This document shows, in pieces, positions 5,431-13,894 of a stretch of 15,817 nucleotides of DNA. The notes below the pieces were generated by a model, which saw only the letters and a list, made by a program, of their open reading frames with translations, was not told the DNA's origin and made no database searches. The stretch spans positions 1-15,817 of the forward strand of contig JALSSQ010000104.1 in NCBI GenBank assembly GCA_026984165.1, given 5' to 3'. The translations under genes were made by a program, and so were the position numbers. The stretch is from Sulfurovum sp. GTDB lineage: Bacteria > Campylobacterota > Campylobacteria > Campylobacterales > Sulfurovaceae. Each line of letters starts with the position of its first letter. The stretch's first letter is position 1.

Positions 5431-6837
5431 ATGCGATTAAAATCTATCTTTACCAACAGCTTTGGGATATTACTTTCTCGTCTTACAGGTCTAGGACGTG
5501 ATGTGCTTATGGCATCTGCTTTAGGAGCTTCAGTATGGTCAGATATGTTTTTTGTTGCCTTTAAACTTCCTAACCTTTTTCGCCGTATTTTTGCAGAAGG
5601 TGCTTTTACACAAGCCTTTATGCCCTCTTTTATCGCCTCTAAACATAAAGGTGTCTTTGCGACAGCAATTTTTTTACGTTTTTTGCTTTTTCTTATAGCT
5701 TTTTCTCTGCTCGTTACCTTTTTTCCCAAGCCCATTACCACACTGCTCGCATGGGGGTGGGACGCAAAACTTATAGCTAATACTTCTACTATGACTGCCA
5801 TAAACTTTTGGTACTTAGACCTCATCTTTGTGGTAACATTTTTAGCTACCCTCCTTCAGTACAAAGAGCACTTCGCCACCACTGCTATGTCTACAGCCCT
5901 ACTCAACATCGCCATGATAACAGCCTTGTGGATCTACATGAAAGAAGACCCAAAAACAGTCGCCTATGCACTAAGCTTTGCTGTACTCATAGGTGGTGCA
6001 CTACAAGTACTTGCCCATGTTGTCACCATCAAGAAGCTTAACCTACACAAAATGCTTTTAGGCGGATGGAAATACCGCAAAAAAAAAGATGTACTTGAAG
6101 AAAAAAAACATTTTAAAACACTTTTTTTACCAGGCATACTGGGTAATTCTACACCACAAATCTCTGCATTTATTGACACGATACTTGCAACCTTTCTTAT
6201 GACAGGGTCAGTCTCATATCTCTTTTATGCCAATCGTGTCTTTCAGTTACCTCTTGCTATCATCGCCATCGCCACGGCTACAGTACTTTTTCCTGCTGTC
6301 TCCAAAGCCCTTAAAAATAACAATGAGACGTTAGCCTATACCCACCTAAACAAAGCATTTTGGCTTTTAAGCTTTTTACTGGGAGCCGCCATGATAGGAG
6401 GCATTGTTTTAGCAGAACCCATCGTGTGGCTTTTATTTGAACGAGGGAAATTCGACATAACACAAACACTCAAAACTGTCAGTGTCTTGCAAATGTACAT
6501 GGTAGGCTTACTTCCTTTTGGACTAGCTAAGCTTTTTTCACTCTTTTTATATGCCTCTCACAGACACATGAAAGCAGCCAAGATTGCAGTCTATTCACTG
6601 GTCACTTCTGTGAGTGCTTCACTACTGCTTATGCACTCTATGGGAGCATCTGGTTTAGCGTTAGCAGGAAGCATAGGAGGTTTTGTCCTTCTGTTTTTTA
6701 CCGTAAAAGAAGTAGGTACCCACAAGTTTTTAGAGATTATTAACTCTAAAAAATCACTCTATTTTGTACTCAGTATGATTCTATTTTATATACTTATGAC
6801 ACTACTGAATAAATGGTTACTCACACTCATCAGATAA
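5431..6837 (+). CDS. murJ: Lipid II flippase MurJ (MviN family)
   Basis: MurJ moves undecaprenyl-linked lipid II across the cytoplasmic membrane for peptidoglycan synthesis. 468 residues, slightly shorter than the E. coli protein. The N-terminus has the family hallmark: FGILLSRLTGLGRDVLMASALG followed by WSDMFFVAFKLPNLFRRIFAEGAFTQAFMP (about residues 11-65), which contains the central-cavity arginines and the first two helices. The rest is a chain of hydrophobic helices consistent with the 13-14 of MOP-superfamily exporters, including YANRVFQLPLAIIAIATATVLFP in the middle. The start ATG has only a weak purine stretch (AAAGAA) upstream. It is the first gene of the plus-strand housekeeping series; cysS follows 43 nt later from its own promoter, which lies just past the murJ stop. 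Confidence 0.96.
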   Translation: MRLKSIFTNSFGILLSRLTGLGRDVLMASALGASVWSDMFFVAFKLPNLFRRIFAEGAFTQAFMPSFIASKHKGVFATAIFLRFLLFLIAFSLLVTFFPKPITTLLAWGWDAKLIANTSTMTAINFWYLDLIFVVTFLATLLQYKEHFATTAMSTALLNIAMITALWIYMKEDPKTVAYALSFAVLIGGALQVLAHVVTIKKLNLHKMLLGGWKYRKKKDVLEEKKHFKTLFLPGILGNSTPQISAFIDTILATFLMTGSVSYLFYANRVFQLPLAIIAIATATVLFPAVSKALKNNNETLAYTHLNKAFWLLSFLLGAAMIGGIVLAEPIVWLLFERGKFDITQTLKTVSVLQMYMVGLLPFGLAKLFSLFLYASHRHMKAAKIAVYSLVTSVSASLLLMHSMGASGLALAGSIGGFVLLFFTVKEVGTHKFLEIINSKKSLYFVLSMILFYILMTLLNKWLLTLIR

Positions 6838-6843
6838 ATTTGC

Positions 6844-6849
6844 TATAAT
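6844..6849 (+). promoter_or_regulatory. -10 box of cysS
   Basis: TTTGCTATAATCAC gives an exact TATAAT preceded by TGC. It lies 31 nt before the cysS ATG and 7 nt after the murJ stop codon, so cysS and the genes after it have a promoter of their own. The ribosome binding site is AAGG at 6866-6869. Confidence 0.7.
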
Positions 6850-6880
6850 CACATGACTAAACAATAAGGTTGCACTACTT

Positions 6881-8281
6881 ATGCACATTTACGACAGCGT
6901 CCAAAAAAAGAAACTTCCTTTTGAACCCATCAGAGCCAATGAAGCATCCATCTATGTGTGTGGGCCAACCGTCTATGATGATGCACACTTGGGTCATGCC
7001 CGTTCATCTTTAGCCTTTGATTTGCTCTCTCGCACACTTAAAGCACATGGCTATGCTGTTACAATGGGGAAAAACTTTACCGACATCGATGACAAAATCA
7101 TCAAAAAAGTAGAAGCTACAGGTAAAAGCATAGAGGAGCTTACCTCTTTTTACATAACGCGTTACCTCGAAGAGATGGCTGCACTTGGCATACAACGCGC
7201 CGATATAGAGCCTAAAGCTACCGAATCATTAGATGCCATAGAAGCGATGATACAAAAGCTTATAGACAAAGACTACGCCTATGTTATTTCTACTGGTGAT
7301 GTCTATTTTGACACTGCTAAAGACGCACACTACGGAGAAATCTCTGCTCGTGTAGCTGAAGATGAAGAGAGCCAAAGCCGTGTAGAACACACCTCTGAAA
7401 AACGAAATCCTAAAGACTTTGCCTTGTGGAAAGCATGTAAAGGAGAAGAAGATATCTGTTTTGATGCTGCTTTTTCGCGTGGTCGCCCCGGTTGGCACAT
7501 AGAGTGCTCTGCCATGATAGAAAAACACTTTACAGGTGATACCGATTATAGTATAGACATTCACGGAGGTGGTGCAGACCTGCTCTTTCCTCACCATGAA
7601 AATGAAGCAGCACAGTCTCGCTGTGCTACAGGTCACGCACTTGCCAAATACTGGATGCACAACGGTTTTGTACAGATAGATGGAGAGAAGATGTCCAAAT
7701 CACTGGGCAACAGCTTTTTTCTTAAAGATGCTCTGAAACTCTATGATGGCGAAGTATTGCGCTATTACCTCAACTCTGTACACTACAGAAACGACTTTAA
7801 CTTCTCAGAAGAGGAGCTGCATCTTAGCAAAAAACGTTTGGACAAACTCTACCGTCTTAAAAAACGTGTTTCTCCAGGCAAAGCAAGTCTGCCAAATAAA
7901 AACTTTAAAAAAGCACTGCTCGATGCTATGGGAGATGACCTCAATATCTCTATCGCACTCTCACATATAGATGAGATGATAGCCAAAACCAACGATGCTT
8001 TAGATGCAAACCCCAAAGATAAGGCACTCAAAAAAGAGACCTTGGCCAATATCGATTTCATAGACGAACTGCTTGGCTTTGGTGGCAAAGAGCCTTTTTC
8101 ATACTTTCAAATAGGTGTAGATACTGCCCTTAAAGAACAAATAGAATCGCTCATCGCCCAGCGGCTAGAAGCCAAAAAAGCAAAAGATTTTGCACGTTCA
8201 GATGCTATTCGTGATGAGATAACTGCCTTGGGCATCAACATTATGGACACCGCTGATGGTACTCTGTGGGAAAAAGCATAA
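6881..8281 (+). CDS. cysS: Cysteinyl-tRNA synthetase
   Basis: This class I synthetase joins cysteine to tRNA-Cys in the cytoplasm. 466 residues, the family's usual length. The catalytic site has CGPTVYDDAHLGHAR, with zinc ligand C27 and the HIGH motif as HLGH at 36-39, and GEKMSKSLGNS with KMSKS at 270-274. Further zinc-ligand regions are GWHIECSAM and HHENEAAQS. The N-terminus MHIYDSVQKKK is typical and fixes the start. The C-terminal anticodon-binding part includes DDLNISIALSHIDEM and ends in the common motif RSDAIRDEITALGI. The next gene begins 3 nt after the stop codon, so the two are co-transcribed. Confidence 0.98.
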   Translation: MHIYDSVQKKKLPFEPIRANEASIYVCGPTVYDDAHLGHARSSLAFDLLSRTLKAHGYAVTMGKNFTDIDDKIIKKVEATGKSIEELTSFYITRYLEEMAALGIQRADIEPKATESLDAIEAMIQKLIDKDYAYVISTGDVYFDTAKDAHYGEISARVAEDEESQSRVEHTSEKRNPKDFALWKACKGEEDICFDAAFSRGRPGWHIECSAMIEKHFTGDTDYSIDIHGGGADLLFPHHENEAAQSRCATGHALAKYWMHNGFVQIDGEKMSKSLGNSFFLKDALKLYDGEVLRYYLNSVHYRNDFNFSEEELHLSKKRLDKLYRLKKRVSPGKASLPNKNFKKALLDAMGDDLNISIALSHIDEMIAKTNDALDANPKDKALKKETLANIDFIDELLGFGGKEPFSYFQIGVDTALKEQIESLIAQRLEAKKAKDFARSDAIRDEITALGINIMDTADGTLWEKA

Positions 8282-8284
8282 ATC

Positions 8285-9988
8285 ATGAAAAATCTCTTAA
8301 AACAATATTTGCCCTATCTCGTCGGTTATAAAAGACAGTTTTTCTTTGCACTCTTAGGGATGATAGCTGTTGCTGTAGGTACGGCAGGTACCGCACAGCT
8401 CATCAAGCCAGTACTAGATGATGTTTTTATTAACAAAGATAGCCAAATGTTGGCACTTATGCCATTTCTTCTTATCGGTGTATTTTCTCTTAAAGGGATA
8501 GGTGGATATATACAAACCTACTATACCTCATACATCGGACAAGATGTCGTACGTAAACTGCGTGACAGGCTCGTTTCTCATTTATGCTATATGGATATGA
8601 ACTTTTTTAAAACAATCCACACAGGAGAAATCCTCTCACGTGTCACCAATGACATCACGCGTATCCAAACTGTTGTGGCAAACATCATACCTGATCTTAT
8701 ACGTGAAACCCTCACTGTCTTGGCTCTAACTGCTTATGTCATTTACGAAAGTCCAAAACTCTCTGTTTATTTTCTTATTATCATGCCTGTGGCCATTTTC
8801 CCTTTGACCATTTTGGCAAAAAAAATGCGTCGATATTCCAAACTGTCACAAGAGAGTACAGCAGATATGACTGCAAGACTGGGAGAAATTTTATCAAATA
8901 TTGAAGTCATTAAATCTAACTCTTCACAAGTATATGAACAAACACGTTTTGAAAAAGAAAACCACAATGTATTTAAATTCATTATGAAACAAATTAAAAC
9001 CAATGCCCTAACCTCGCCTATTATGGAAATATTAGGCGCTGTTGCCATTGGATTGGTTATCTATATCGGAGGGAAAGAAGTCATCGATGGGCATATGACA
9101 GTTGGGGCATTTTTTGCCTTTGCTACAGCACTTTTTATGCTTTACACTCCCATAAAACGCCTCTCTTCTCTCTATAATAATGCTCAAGATGCCATCACTG
9201 CCAATGCACGCATGCATGAACTCTTAAACACAAAACCACAGATAATCTCAGGAGACATAGAACTAGAACAGACTATAGAAAGTATCACCCTTGAGAATGT
9301 CTCTTTACAGTATGGAGACACACCTGCACTTAAGAACATTGAACTTAAAGTCAAAAAAGGTACATCCATCGCTTTGGTAGGTGACTCTGGGGCAGGGAAA
9401 AGTTCGCTGGTCAATCTTCTTGTGCGTTTTTATGACCCAAGTTCTGGGAAGATTCTTATCAATAATCAAGACTATAAAAACTTTACACTTCCTTCTCTTC
9501 ACAAAAAGATAGCCTATGTCACGCAGCGTATTTATATTTTTAATGACACTATTGCAGCAAATGTTGCTTATGGTGAAGAAATAGATGAAAATCGTGTACA
9601 AAAAGCACTAGAAAAAGCGTATGCTATGGAATTTATTGAAAAACTGAAAGAGGGTATTTACACAGTATTGTCTGAAAGTGGAGATAACCTTTCAGGAGGT
9701 CAACGGCAACGTATTGCTTTGGCACGTGCACTCTACAAAAGCCCCGATATACTTATACTTGACGAAGCCACTTCTGCACTGGACAACAAAAGTGAAGCCC
9801 TCATCCAAAAAGCGCTCCATACACTTAAAAATGAAATGATTACATTTACAGTAGCACATAGACTCAGTACCATTGAAGATGCTGATACTATACTTGTATT
9901 TCAAGACGGTGAAATTATTTGTAGAGGTACACATCCATATTTACTTCAATCATGTTCGACTTACCAAAAATTAGCCAAAAGCTTGTAG
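8285..9988 (+). CDS. msbA: ABC exporter, MsbA-like lipid A/lipid flippase
   Basis: 567 residues, one half of a homodimeric exporter. Residues about 1-310 form the six-helix membrane domain, including the coupling region TNDITRIQTVVA. Residues about 330-567 are the nucleotide-binding domain with Walker A GDSGAGKSS (366-374), signature LSGGQ (469-473), Walker B ILILDEAT (D493, catalytic E494) and the switch histidine in TVAHRLST. The closest family is MsbA, which flips lipid A-core across the inner membrane; general multidrug exporters share this architecture, so the substrate is inferred from similarity and context. It follows cysS by 3 nt, and in Campylobacter jejuni, as I recall, msbA also lies between cysS and pyrD. 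The ATG at 8285 is preceded by GGGA within the end of cysS. Confidence 0.88.
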   Translation: MKNLLKQYLPYLVGYKRQFFFALLGMIAVAVGTAGTAQLIKPVLDDVFINKDSQMLALMPFLLIGVFSLKGIGGYIQTYYTSYIGQDVVRKLRDRLVSHLCYMDMNFFKTIHTGEILSRVTNDITRIQTVVANIIPDLIRETLTVLALTAYVIYESPKLSVYFLIIMPVAIFPLTILAKKMRRYSKLSQESTADMTARLGEILSNIEVIKSNSSQVYEQTRFEKENHNVFKFIMKQIKTNALTSPIMEILGAVAIGLVIYIGGKEVIDGHMTVGAFFAFATALFMLYTPIKRLSSLYNNAQDAITANARMHELLNTKPQIISGDIELEQTIESITLENVSLQYGDTPALKNIELKVKKGTSIALVGDSGAGKSSLVNLLVRFYDPSSGKILINNQDYKNFTLPSLHKKIAYVTQRIYIFNDTIAANVAYGEEIDENRVQKALEKAYAMEFIEKLKEGIYTVLSESGDNLSGGQRQRIALARALYKSPDILILDEATSALDNKSEALIQKALHTLKNEMITFTVAHRLSTIEDADTILVFQDGEIICRGTHPYLLQSCSTYQKLAKSL

Positions 9989-10024
9989 TCGTTAGTAAGA
10001 CTTTCTTAACACAAATAAAGATAC

Positions 10025-10030
10025 TATACT
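10025..10030 (+). promoter_or_regulatory. Candidate -10 box of the small outer-membrane protein gene
   Basis: GATACTATACTTT, core TATACT, lies 23 nt before the ATG at 10053. CTTAACAC at 10005-10012 upstream resembles the TAACACTC units before the response-regulator operon, but only one copy is clear. Confidence 0.4.
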
Positions 10031-10052
10031 TTAATTATTTATGGAGAAATAC

Positions 10053-10547
10053 ATGTTAAGAGTTACACTTTTATGTTTATTTATTTTCACTTCACTCTTT
10101 GCAGAAGATGCGGAAGAATTTCCTTTTATTGGTGTTACCGTAACGACACAATCTATCGATATTAAAAATGCAAGTAATCAAAATGAAACTGCCATAGGCA
10201 TACGTTATGGAAGGCAAACCGTTGACTGGCGTACCATGTTCTCGGTAGAGTTTGGTAAACATAGCTATAAAATGTTTGCCATGGAGATTGATAAAATTCT
10301 TATGGATGACATTATGGGTATGCCAGAGTTTAGACCTTACTTGGGACTCTCTGTAGGGAGTATTCATTTTGAAGATAATGCACTGACTGATTCAAATGGA
10401 TATTTTTATGGACTTAATGCAGGGCTCATTATCTACGCTACTGACAATATAGATGCCGATCTTTCATACCACTATCACAAGGTAAAAAGTTTTGAAGATA
10501 TAGACACCTTAAAAGGTGGAACATTCTCATTACACTATTTTTATTGA
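10053..10547 (+). CDS. Small outer-membrane beta-barrel protein, unknown function
   Basis: 164 residues from the chosen start. GGAG at 10043-10046 lies 6 nt before the ATG at 10053, which opens a clean signal peptide (MLRVTLLCLFIFTSLFA, mature from EDAEEF). The ATG at 10041 lies in frame but contributes the GGAG itself and would add four polar residues before the signal. The mature protein has repeated amphipathic strand segments (GIGIRYGRQT-like, RPYLGLSVGSIHF, YFYGLNAGLIIY, DADLSYHYHKV) and ends in SLHYFY with a terminal aromatic residue, as in eight-strand OmpX/OmpW-size barrels. It sits between msbA and pyrD with its own promoter, so it need not serve either. I do not recognise a named family. 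Confidence 0.8.
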   Translation: MLRVTLLCLFIFTSLFAEDAEEFPFIGVTVTTQSIDIKNASNQNETAIGIRYGRQTVDWRTMFSVEFGKHSYKMFAMEIDKILMDDIMGMPEFRPYLGLSVGSIHFEDNALTDSNGYFYGLNAGLIIYATDNIDADLSYHYHKVKSFEDIDTLKGGTFSLHYFY

Positions 10548-10555
10548 TACTACGC

Positions 10556-10561
10556 TATAAT
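10556..10561 (+). promoter_or_regulatory. -10 box of pyrD
   Basis: TACGCTATAATCAC gives an exact TATAAT preceded by GC, 25 nt before the GTG start. Transcription would begin near 10568, inside a palindrome CGTAAT-TT-ATTACG (10564-10577) whose last base is the first G of the GGAG ribosome binding site (10577-10580). Confidence 0.7.
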
Positions 10562-10586
10562 CACGTAATTTATTACGGAGAACATA

Positions 10587-11672
10587 GTGTCCCTTTCCAT
10601 TACAAACATTTTTGGCTACCAAACCCTCAAAAAGCTTCTCTTCAAGCTTGACCCCGAAACAGCACACACCTTAGCTGGTCTGGGACTTCGTTTTTTTGCC
10701 GTATGTCCTCCACTCAATAGATCTCTCACACGTCATTACTTTGTAACAGACTCTAGTTTACAACAAACACTCTTTGGTCGTACCTTTCAAAACCCTGTGG
10801 GTTTGGGGGCAGGGTTTGACAAAAATGGACAATACATCAAAGCGATGCCCACACTGGGTATGGGCTTTACAGAGATAGGCACAGTCACACCAAAACCACA
10901 AGATGGCAACCCAAAACCAAGACTCTTTAGACTTGTCGATGCAGACTCTATCCAAAATGCGATGGGCTTTAACAACATGGGTGCATACGCTATGCTCCAA
11001 CGTCTTAAAAAAATTACTTTTTTTGACTACCCTATCGGTATAAACATTGGTAAAAACAAAACAACCCCTGAAAACGAAGCTTTACAAGATTATGAAAAGC
11101 TCTTTAAGGCATTTAAAAACTATGGCGACTATATGGTCATCAATATCTCATCGCCAAACACCCCTGGGCTTAGAGATTTGCAAAATGAGCATTTTATCAA
11201 AGCGGTTTTTGCTATGGGTAAGGACATCACCACCAAGCCTATCTTGCTCAAGATTGCCCCTGACATGACACCTGAAGATGCCATACTCCTTTGTAACACC
11301 GCAGTAGAAGCAGGTGCTGCTGGTATCATCGCTACCAATACCACCATAGACTATTCACTTACGGACTCTCCTTACAAAAAAGATTTTGGAGGACTCAGTG
11401 GTGCGATACTTACAGAAAAATCATACCAACTCTTTCGTGCCATAGGAAAAGAACTCTATGGAAAAACCCTGCTCATCTCTGTGGGTGGTATAGATTCGGC
11501 TGAGGAAGCCTATAGACGTATCAAAGCAGGTGCATCTTTGGTACAAGTCTATTCTATGCTCGTCTATAAAGGTCCTCTACTCATCAAGGAGATAAACGAA
11601 GGGCTTATCACGCTGTTAAAGAAAGATGGGTACACTCATATCAGCGAAGCCATTGGAGCAGATTGGAAATGA
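10587..11672 (+). CDS. pyrD: Dihydroorotate dehydrogenase (quinone), class 2
   Basis: It oxidises dihydroorotate to orotate in pyrimidine synthesis, passing electrons through FMN to the quinone pool. 361 residues from a GTG start that follows GGAG (10577-10580) by 6 nt. The N-terminal helical extension (about 1-45, with KLLFKLDPETAHTLAG) is the membrane/quinone-binding part that marks class 2. The barrel shows NPVGLGAGFDKNGQ, GFTEIGTVTPKPQ, NAMGFNNMG, the catalytic segment NISSPNTPGLRDLQ with catalytic base S189, IIATNTTI, GGLSGA, SVGGI and AGASLVQVYSMLVYKGP for FMN phosphate. A serine rather than cysteine base also supports class 2. Its stop overlaps the ATG of the protease gene, so these two genes are coupled. 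Confidence 0.97.
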   Translation: MSLSITNIFGYQTLKKLLFKLDPETAHTLAGLGLRFFAVCPPLNRSLTRHYFVTDSSLQQTLFGRTFQNPVGLGAGFDKNGQYIKAMPTLGMGFTEIGTVTPKPQDGNPKPRLFRLVDADSIQNAMGFNNMGAYAMLQRLKKITFFDYPIGINIGKNKTTPENEALQDYEKLFKAFKNYGDYMVINISSPNTPGLRDLQNEHFIKAVFAMGKDITTKPILLKIAPDMTPEDAILLCNTAVEAGAAGIIATNTTIDYSLTDSPYKKDFGGLSGAILTEKSYQLFRAIGKELYGKTLLISVGGIDSAEEAYRRIKAGASLVQVYSMLVYKGPLLIKEINEGLITLLKKDGYTHISEAIGADWK

Positions 11673-12988
11673 CAAATTATATACGCTTCACTAAAATAGT
11701 GTTCACACTACTTATATTTACAGGAATATCTATGGCTAACTCATTACCAAAACACTTTACAAAAACATTAGACAACGGATTGGAAGTTGTCGTCATCCCT
11801 ATGGACAATGACTCTGGTGTCATCACCGCCGACATCTACTACAAAGTAGGCAGCCGCAACGAAGTGATGGGCAAAAGTGGTATGGCACATATGCTTGAAC
11901 ACCTTAGCTTTAAATCAACCAAGAAACTTAAAGAGGGTGAGTTTGACCATATCGTAAAGAGCCATGGTGGGGTGAACAATGCCTCAACAGGCTTTGACAA
12001 AACACACTACTTCATCAAGACTGCTTCTAAAAACTTGGGTATGACCTTTGATCTGTTTGCAGAACTCATGCACAATCTCAAACTCACCGATGAGGAGTTT
12101 CAAAAAGAGCGTGATGTGGTCGCAGAAGAGCGTCGCTTGCGTACAGACAACAACCCTATGGGCTACCTCTACTTTAGAGTCTTTAACACACACTTTACCT
12201 ACCACCCTTACCACTGGTTGCCTATCGGTTTTATGGAAGATATACAGTCATGGAAGATAGAAGATATCAGAGATTTCTATCACCGTTACTATCAGCCCAA
12301 CAATGCCACATTGGTCGTAGCAGGCGATATTGACCCAAAAGAGGTATTTAAAGAGGCGCAACACTATTTTGGCAAGATTAAAAATGAACATGCCATTGCT
12401 GAAGTCACAGCAGTAGAACCCAAAGTCGATGGTGCAAAACGTGCCATACTTCACAAAGAGAGCAACCGTGTAGATACCCTGGCTATCGCCTACTCTATCC
12501 CCAACTTTGAAGATGATGATCAAGTCGTACTTTCTGCTATTTCGCATATCTTGAGTGCCGGAAAAAGTTCATGGTTTGAAAAAAATATCGTCAATGGCAA
12601 ACAACTTGCCAACCAAGTCTATGGGTACAACATGGAGCTCAAAGACCCAGGTGTATTTCTGATTATGGCAATGTGTGCACCCCATGCAAAAGTCGAAGAT
12701 TTGGAAAAAGAGATACTCAAAGAGCTTGAAGATTTGAAAAATGGCAAAGTCACACAAGCTGAACTTGACAAAGTCAAAATCAACACCAAAGCAGAGTTTG
12801 TTTACTCTTTGGAGAGCTCTTCCTCTGTCGCAGGGCTCTATGGAGACTACTATGCCAGAGGAAATATTAAACCTTTACTTGAATATGAAGAGAAATTAGA
12901 TAAAATTACACTCAAAGATATTCAAGAGACAGCAAAGAAGTATTTTGACCATAACTTCTCAACCACAGTTATTTTGAAAAAGAACTAG
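11669..12988 (+). CDS. Exported M16-family zinc metallopeptidase
   Basis: 439 residues. The inverted zinc motif HxxEH is H74-M-L-E77-H78, with the third ligand near E154 in VVAEERRL, about 76 residues on, as in the pitrilysin/processing-peptidase family; the catalytic half is therefore intact. The second half (about 230-439) is the usual inactive M16 repeat. Residues 1-23 form a signal peptide (MTNYIRFTKIVF...ISMA), placing it in the periplasm. The ATG at 11669 overlaps the pyrD stop (ATGA); a TTG at 11663, 5 nt after GGAG, would add two residues and cannot be excluded. The length matches single M16 subunits that work as homodimers or pairs. Substrates are unknown; peptide or misfolded-protein turnover is the general role. 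As I recall, C. jejuni has a zinc protease at the same place, before dapA. Confidence 0.93.
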   Translation: MTNYIRFTKIVFTLLIFTGISMANSLPKHFTKTLDNGLEVVVIPMDNDSGVITADIYYKVGSRNEVMGKSGMAHMLEHLSFKSTKKLKEGEFDHIVKSHGGVNNASTGFDKTHYFIKTASKNLGMTFDLFAELMHNLKLTDEEFQKERDVVAEERRLRTDNNPMGYLYFRVFNTHFTYHPYHWLPIGFMEDIQSWKIEDIRDFYHRYYQPNNATLVVAGDIDPKEVFKEAQHYFGKIKNEHAIAEVTAVEPKVDGAKRAILHKESNRVDTLAIAYSIPNFEDDDQVVLSAISHILSAGKSSWFEKNIVNGKQLANQVYGYNMELKDPGVFLIMAMCAPHAKVEDLEKEILKELEDLKNGKVTQAELDKVKINTKAEFVYSLESSSSVAGLYGDYYARGNIKPLLEYEEKLDKITLKDIQETAKKYFDHNFSTTVILKKN

Positions 12989-12997
12989 GATTTATAG

Positions 12998-13894
12998 ATG
13001 AATAATTACATTACTGGTGCAACTACTGCACTCATCACGCCATTTAAAAAGGGTAGCTTGGATGAGGCGACCTTTGCAAGACTCATCCAAAGACAAATAG
13101 ACAATGGCATAGACGCTGTATGTCCAGTGGGTACCACAGGTGAATCTGCGACACTTAGCCATGATGAACACAAAAGATGTATAGAGATAGCCGTAGAGGT
13201 CTGTAAAGATACCAATACCAAAGTGCTTGCAGGTGCAGGCTCTAATGCAACCCATGAAGCCATAGATATCGCGAAACATGCTGAGGCTGCTGGTGTCGAT
13301 GCCCTCTTTTCTGTAAGCCCCTACTACAACAAACCAAGCCAAGAAGGACTCTACCAACACTACAAAGCCATAGCCTCAGCAGTGAAAGTACCTTTTATGC
13401 TCTACAATGTACCAGGGCGTACAGGTGTGGACATCTTGCCAGACACGGTTAAAAGACTGTTTGATGATGTAGAGAACATAATGGGCATCAAAGAAGCCAC
13501 AGGGTCGATAGAGAGGACGGTAGAGTTGCTTGCAAAAGTGCCAGAGCTTTATGTATTCTCTGGGGATGATGCCATTGACTTTCCTATCTTGGCAAGCGGA
13601 GGAAAAGGGATTACCTCTGTCACCTCCAACCTCTTGCCAGATATGAAAGCAGAATTAGCTCACGCTGCACTCAAAGGTGACTTCAAACGTTCCAAAGAGA
13701 TCAACGATGAACTCTTTGAAATTAACAAAGTACTCTTCTGTGAATCAAACCCTATACCTATCAAAGCAGCGATGTACATCGCAGGTCTTACCGACACATT
13801 AGAGTATCGATTGCCATTGGTTGCACCAAATAACGAAAATATGAAGAAGATAGAGAGTATCATGAAAAAATACAAAATTGCAGGAATAGCATAA
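12998..13894 (+). CDS. dapA: 4-hydroxy-tetrahydrodipicolinate synthase
   Basis: It condenses pyruvate with aspartate semialdehyde, the first committed step to diaminopimelate and lysine. 298 residues, the family's normal size, with a complete (beta/alpha)8 barrel. The active site is intact: the Schiff-base lysine K165 in GIKEATGS, tyrosine Y136 in LYNVPGRTG with R141, Y110 in SPYYNKPSQEGLYQHY, and the T46-T47 pair in PVGTTGESATL. The start ATG follows TAGGA (12987-12991) and lies 9 nt after the protease stop. Its stop codon shares a base with the start of the reductase gene that follows, so the two are translationally coupled. Confidence 0.98.
   Translation: MNNYITGATTALITPFKKGSLDEATFARLIQRQIDNGIDAVCPVGTTGESATLSHDEHKRCIEIAVEVCKDTNTKVLAGAGSNATHEAIDIAKHAEAAGVDALFSVSPYYNKPSQEGLYQHYKAIASAVKVPFMLYNVPGRTGVDILPDTVKRLFDDVENIMGIKEATGSIERTVELLAKVPELYVFSGDDAIDFPILASGGKGITSVTSNLLPDMKAELAHAALKGDFKRSKEINDELFEINKVLFCESNPIPIKAAMYIAGLTDTLEYRLPLVAPNNENMKKIESIMKKYKIAGIA

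Noticed and set aside
5409..5825. Minus-strand frame of 138 codons opposite murJ
   Set aside because: It lies wholly against the well-conserved murJ N-terminal half and shows a basic composition expected of an antisense frame; there is no family resemblance.
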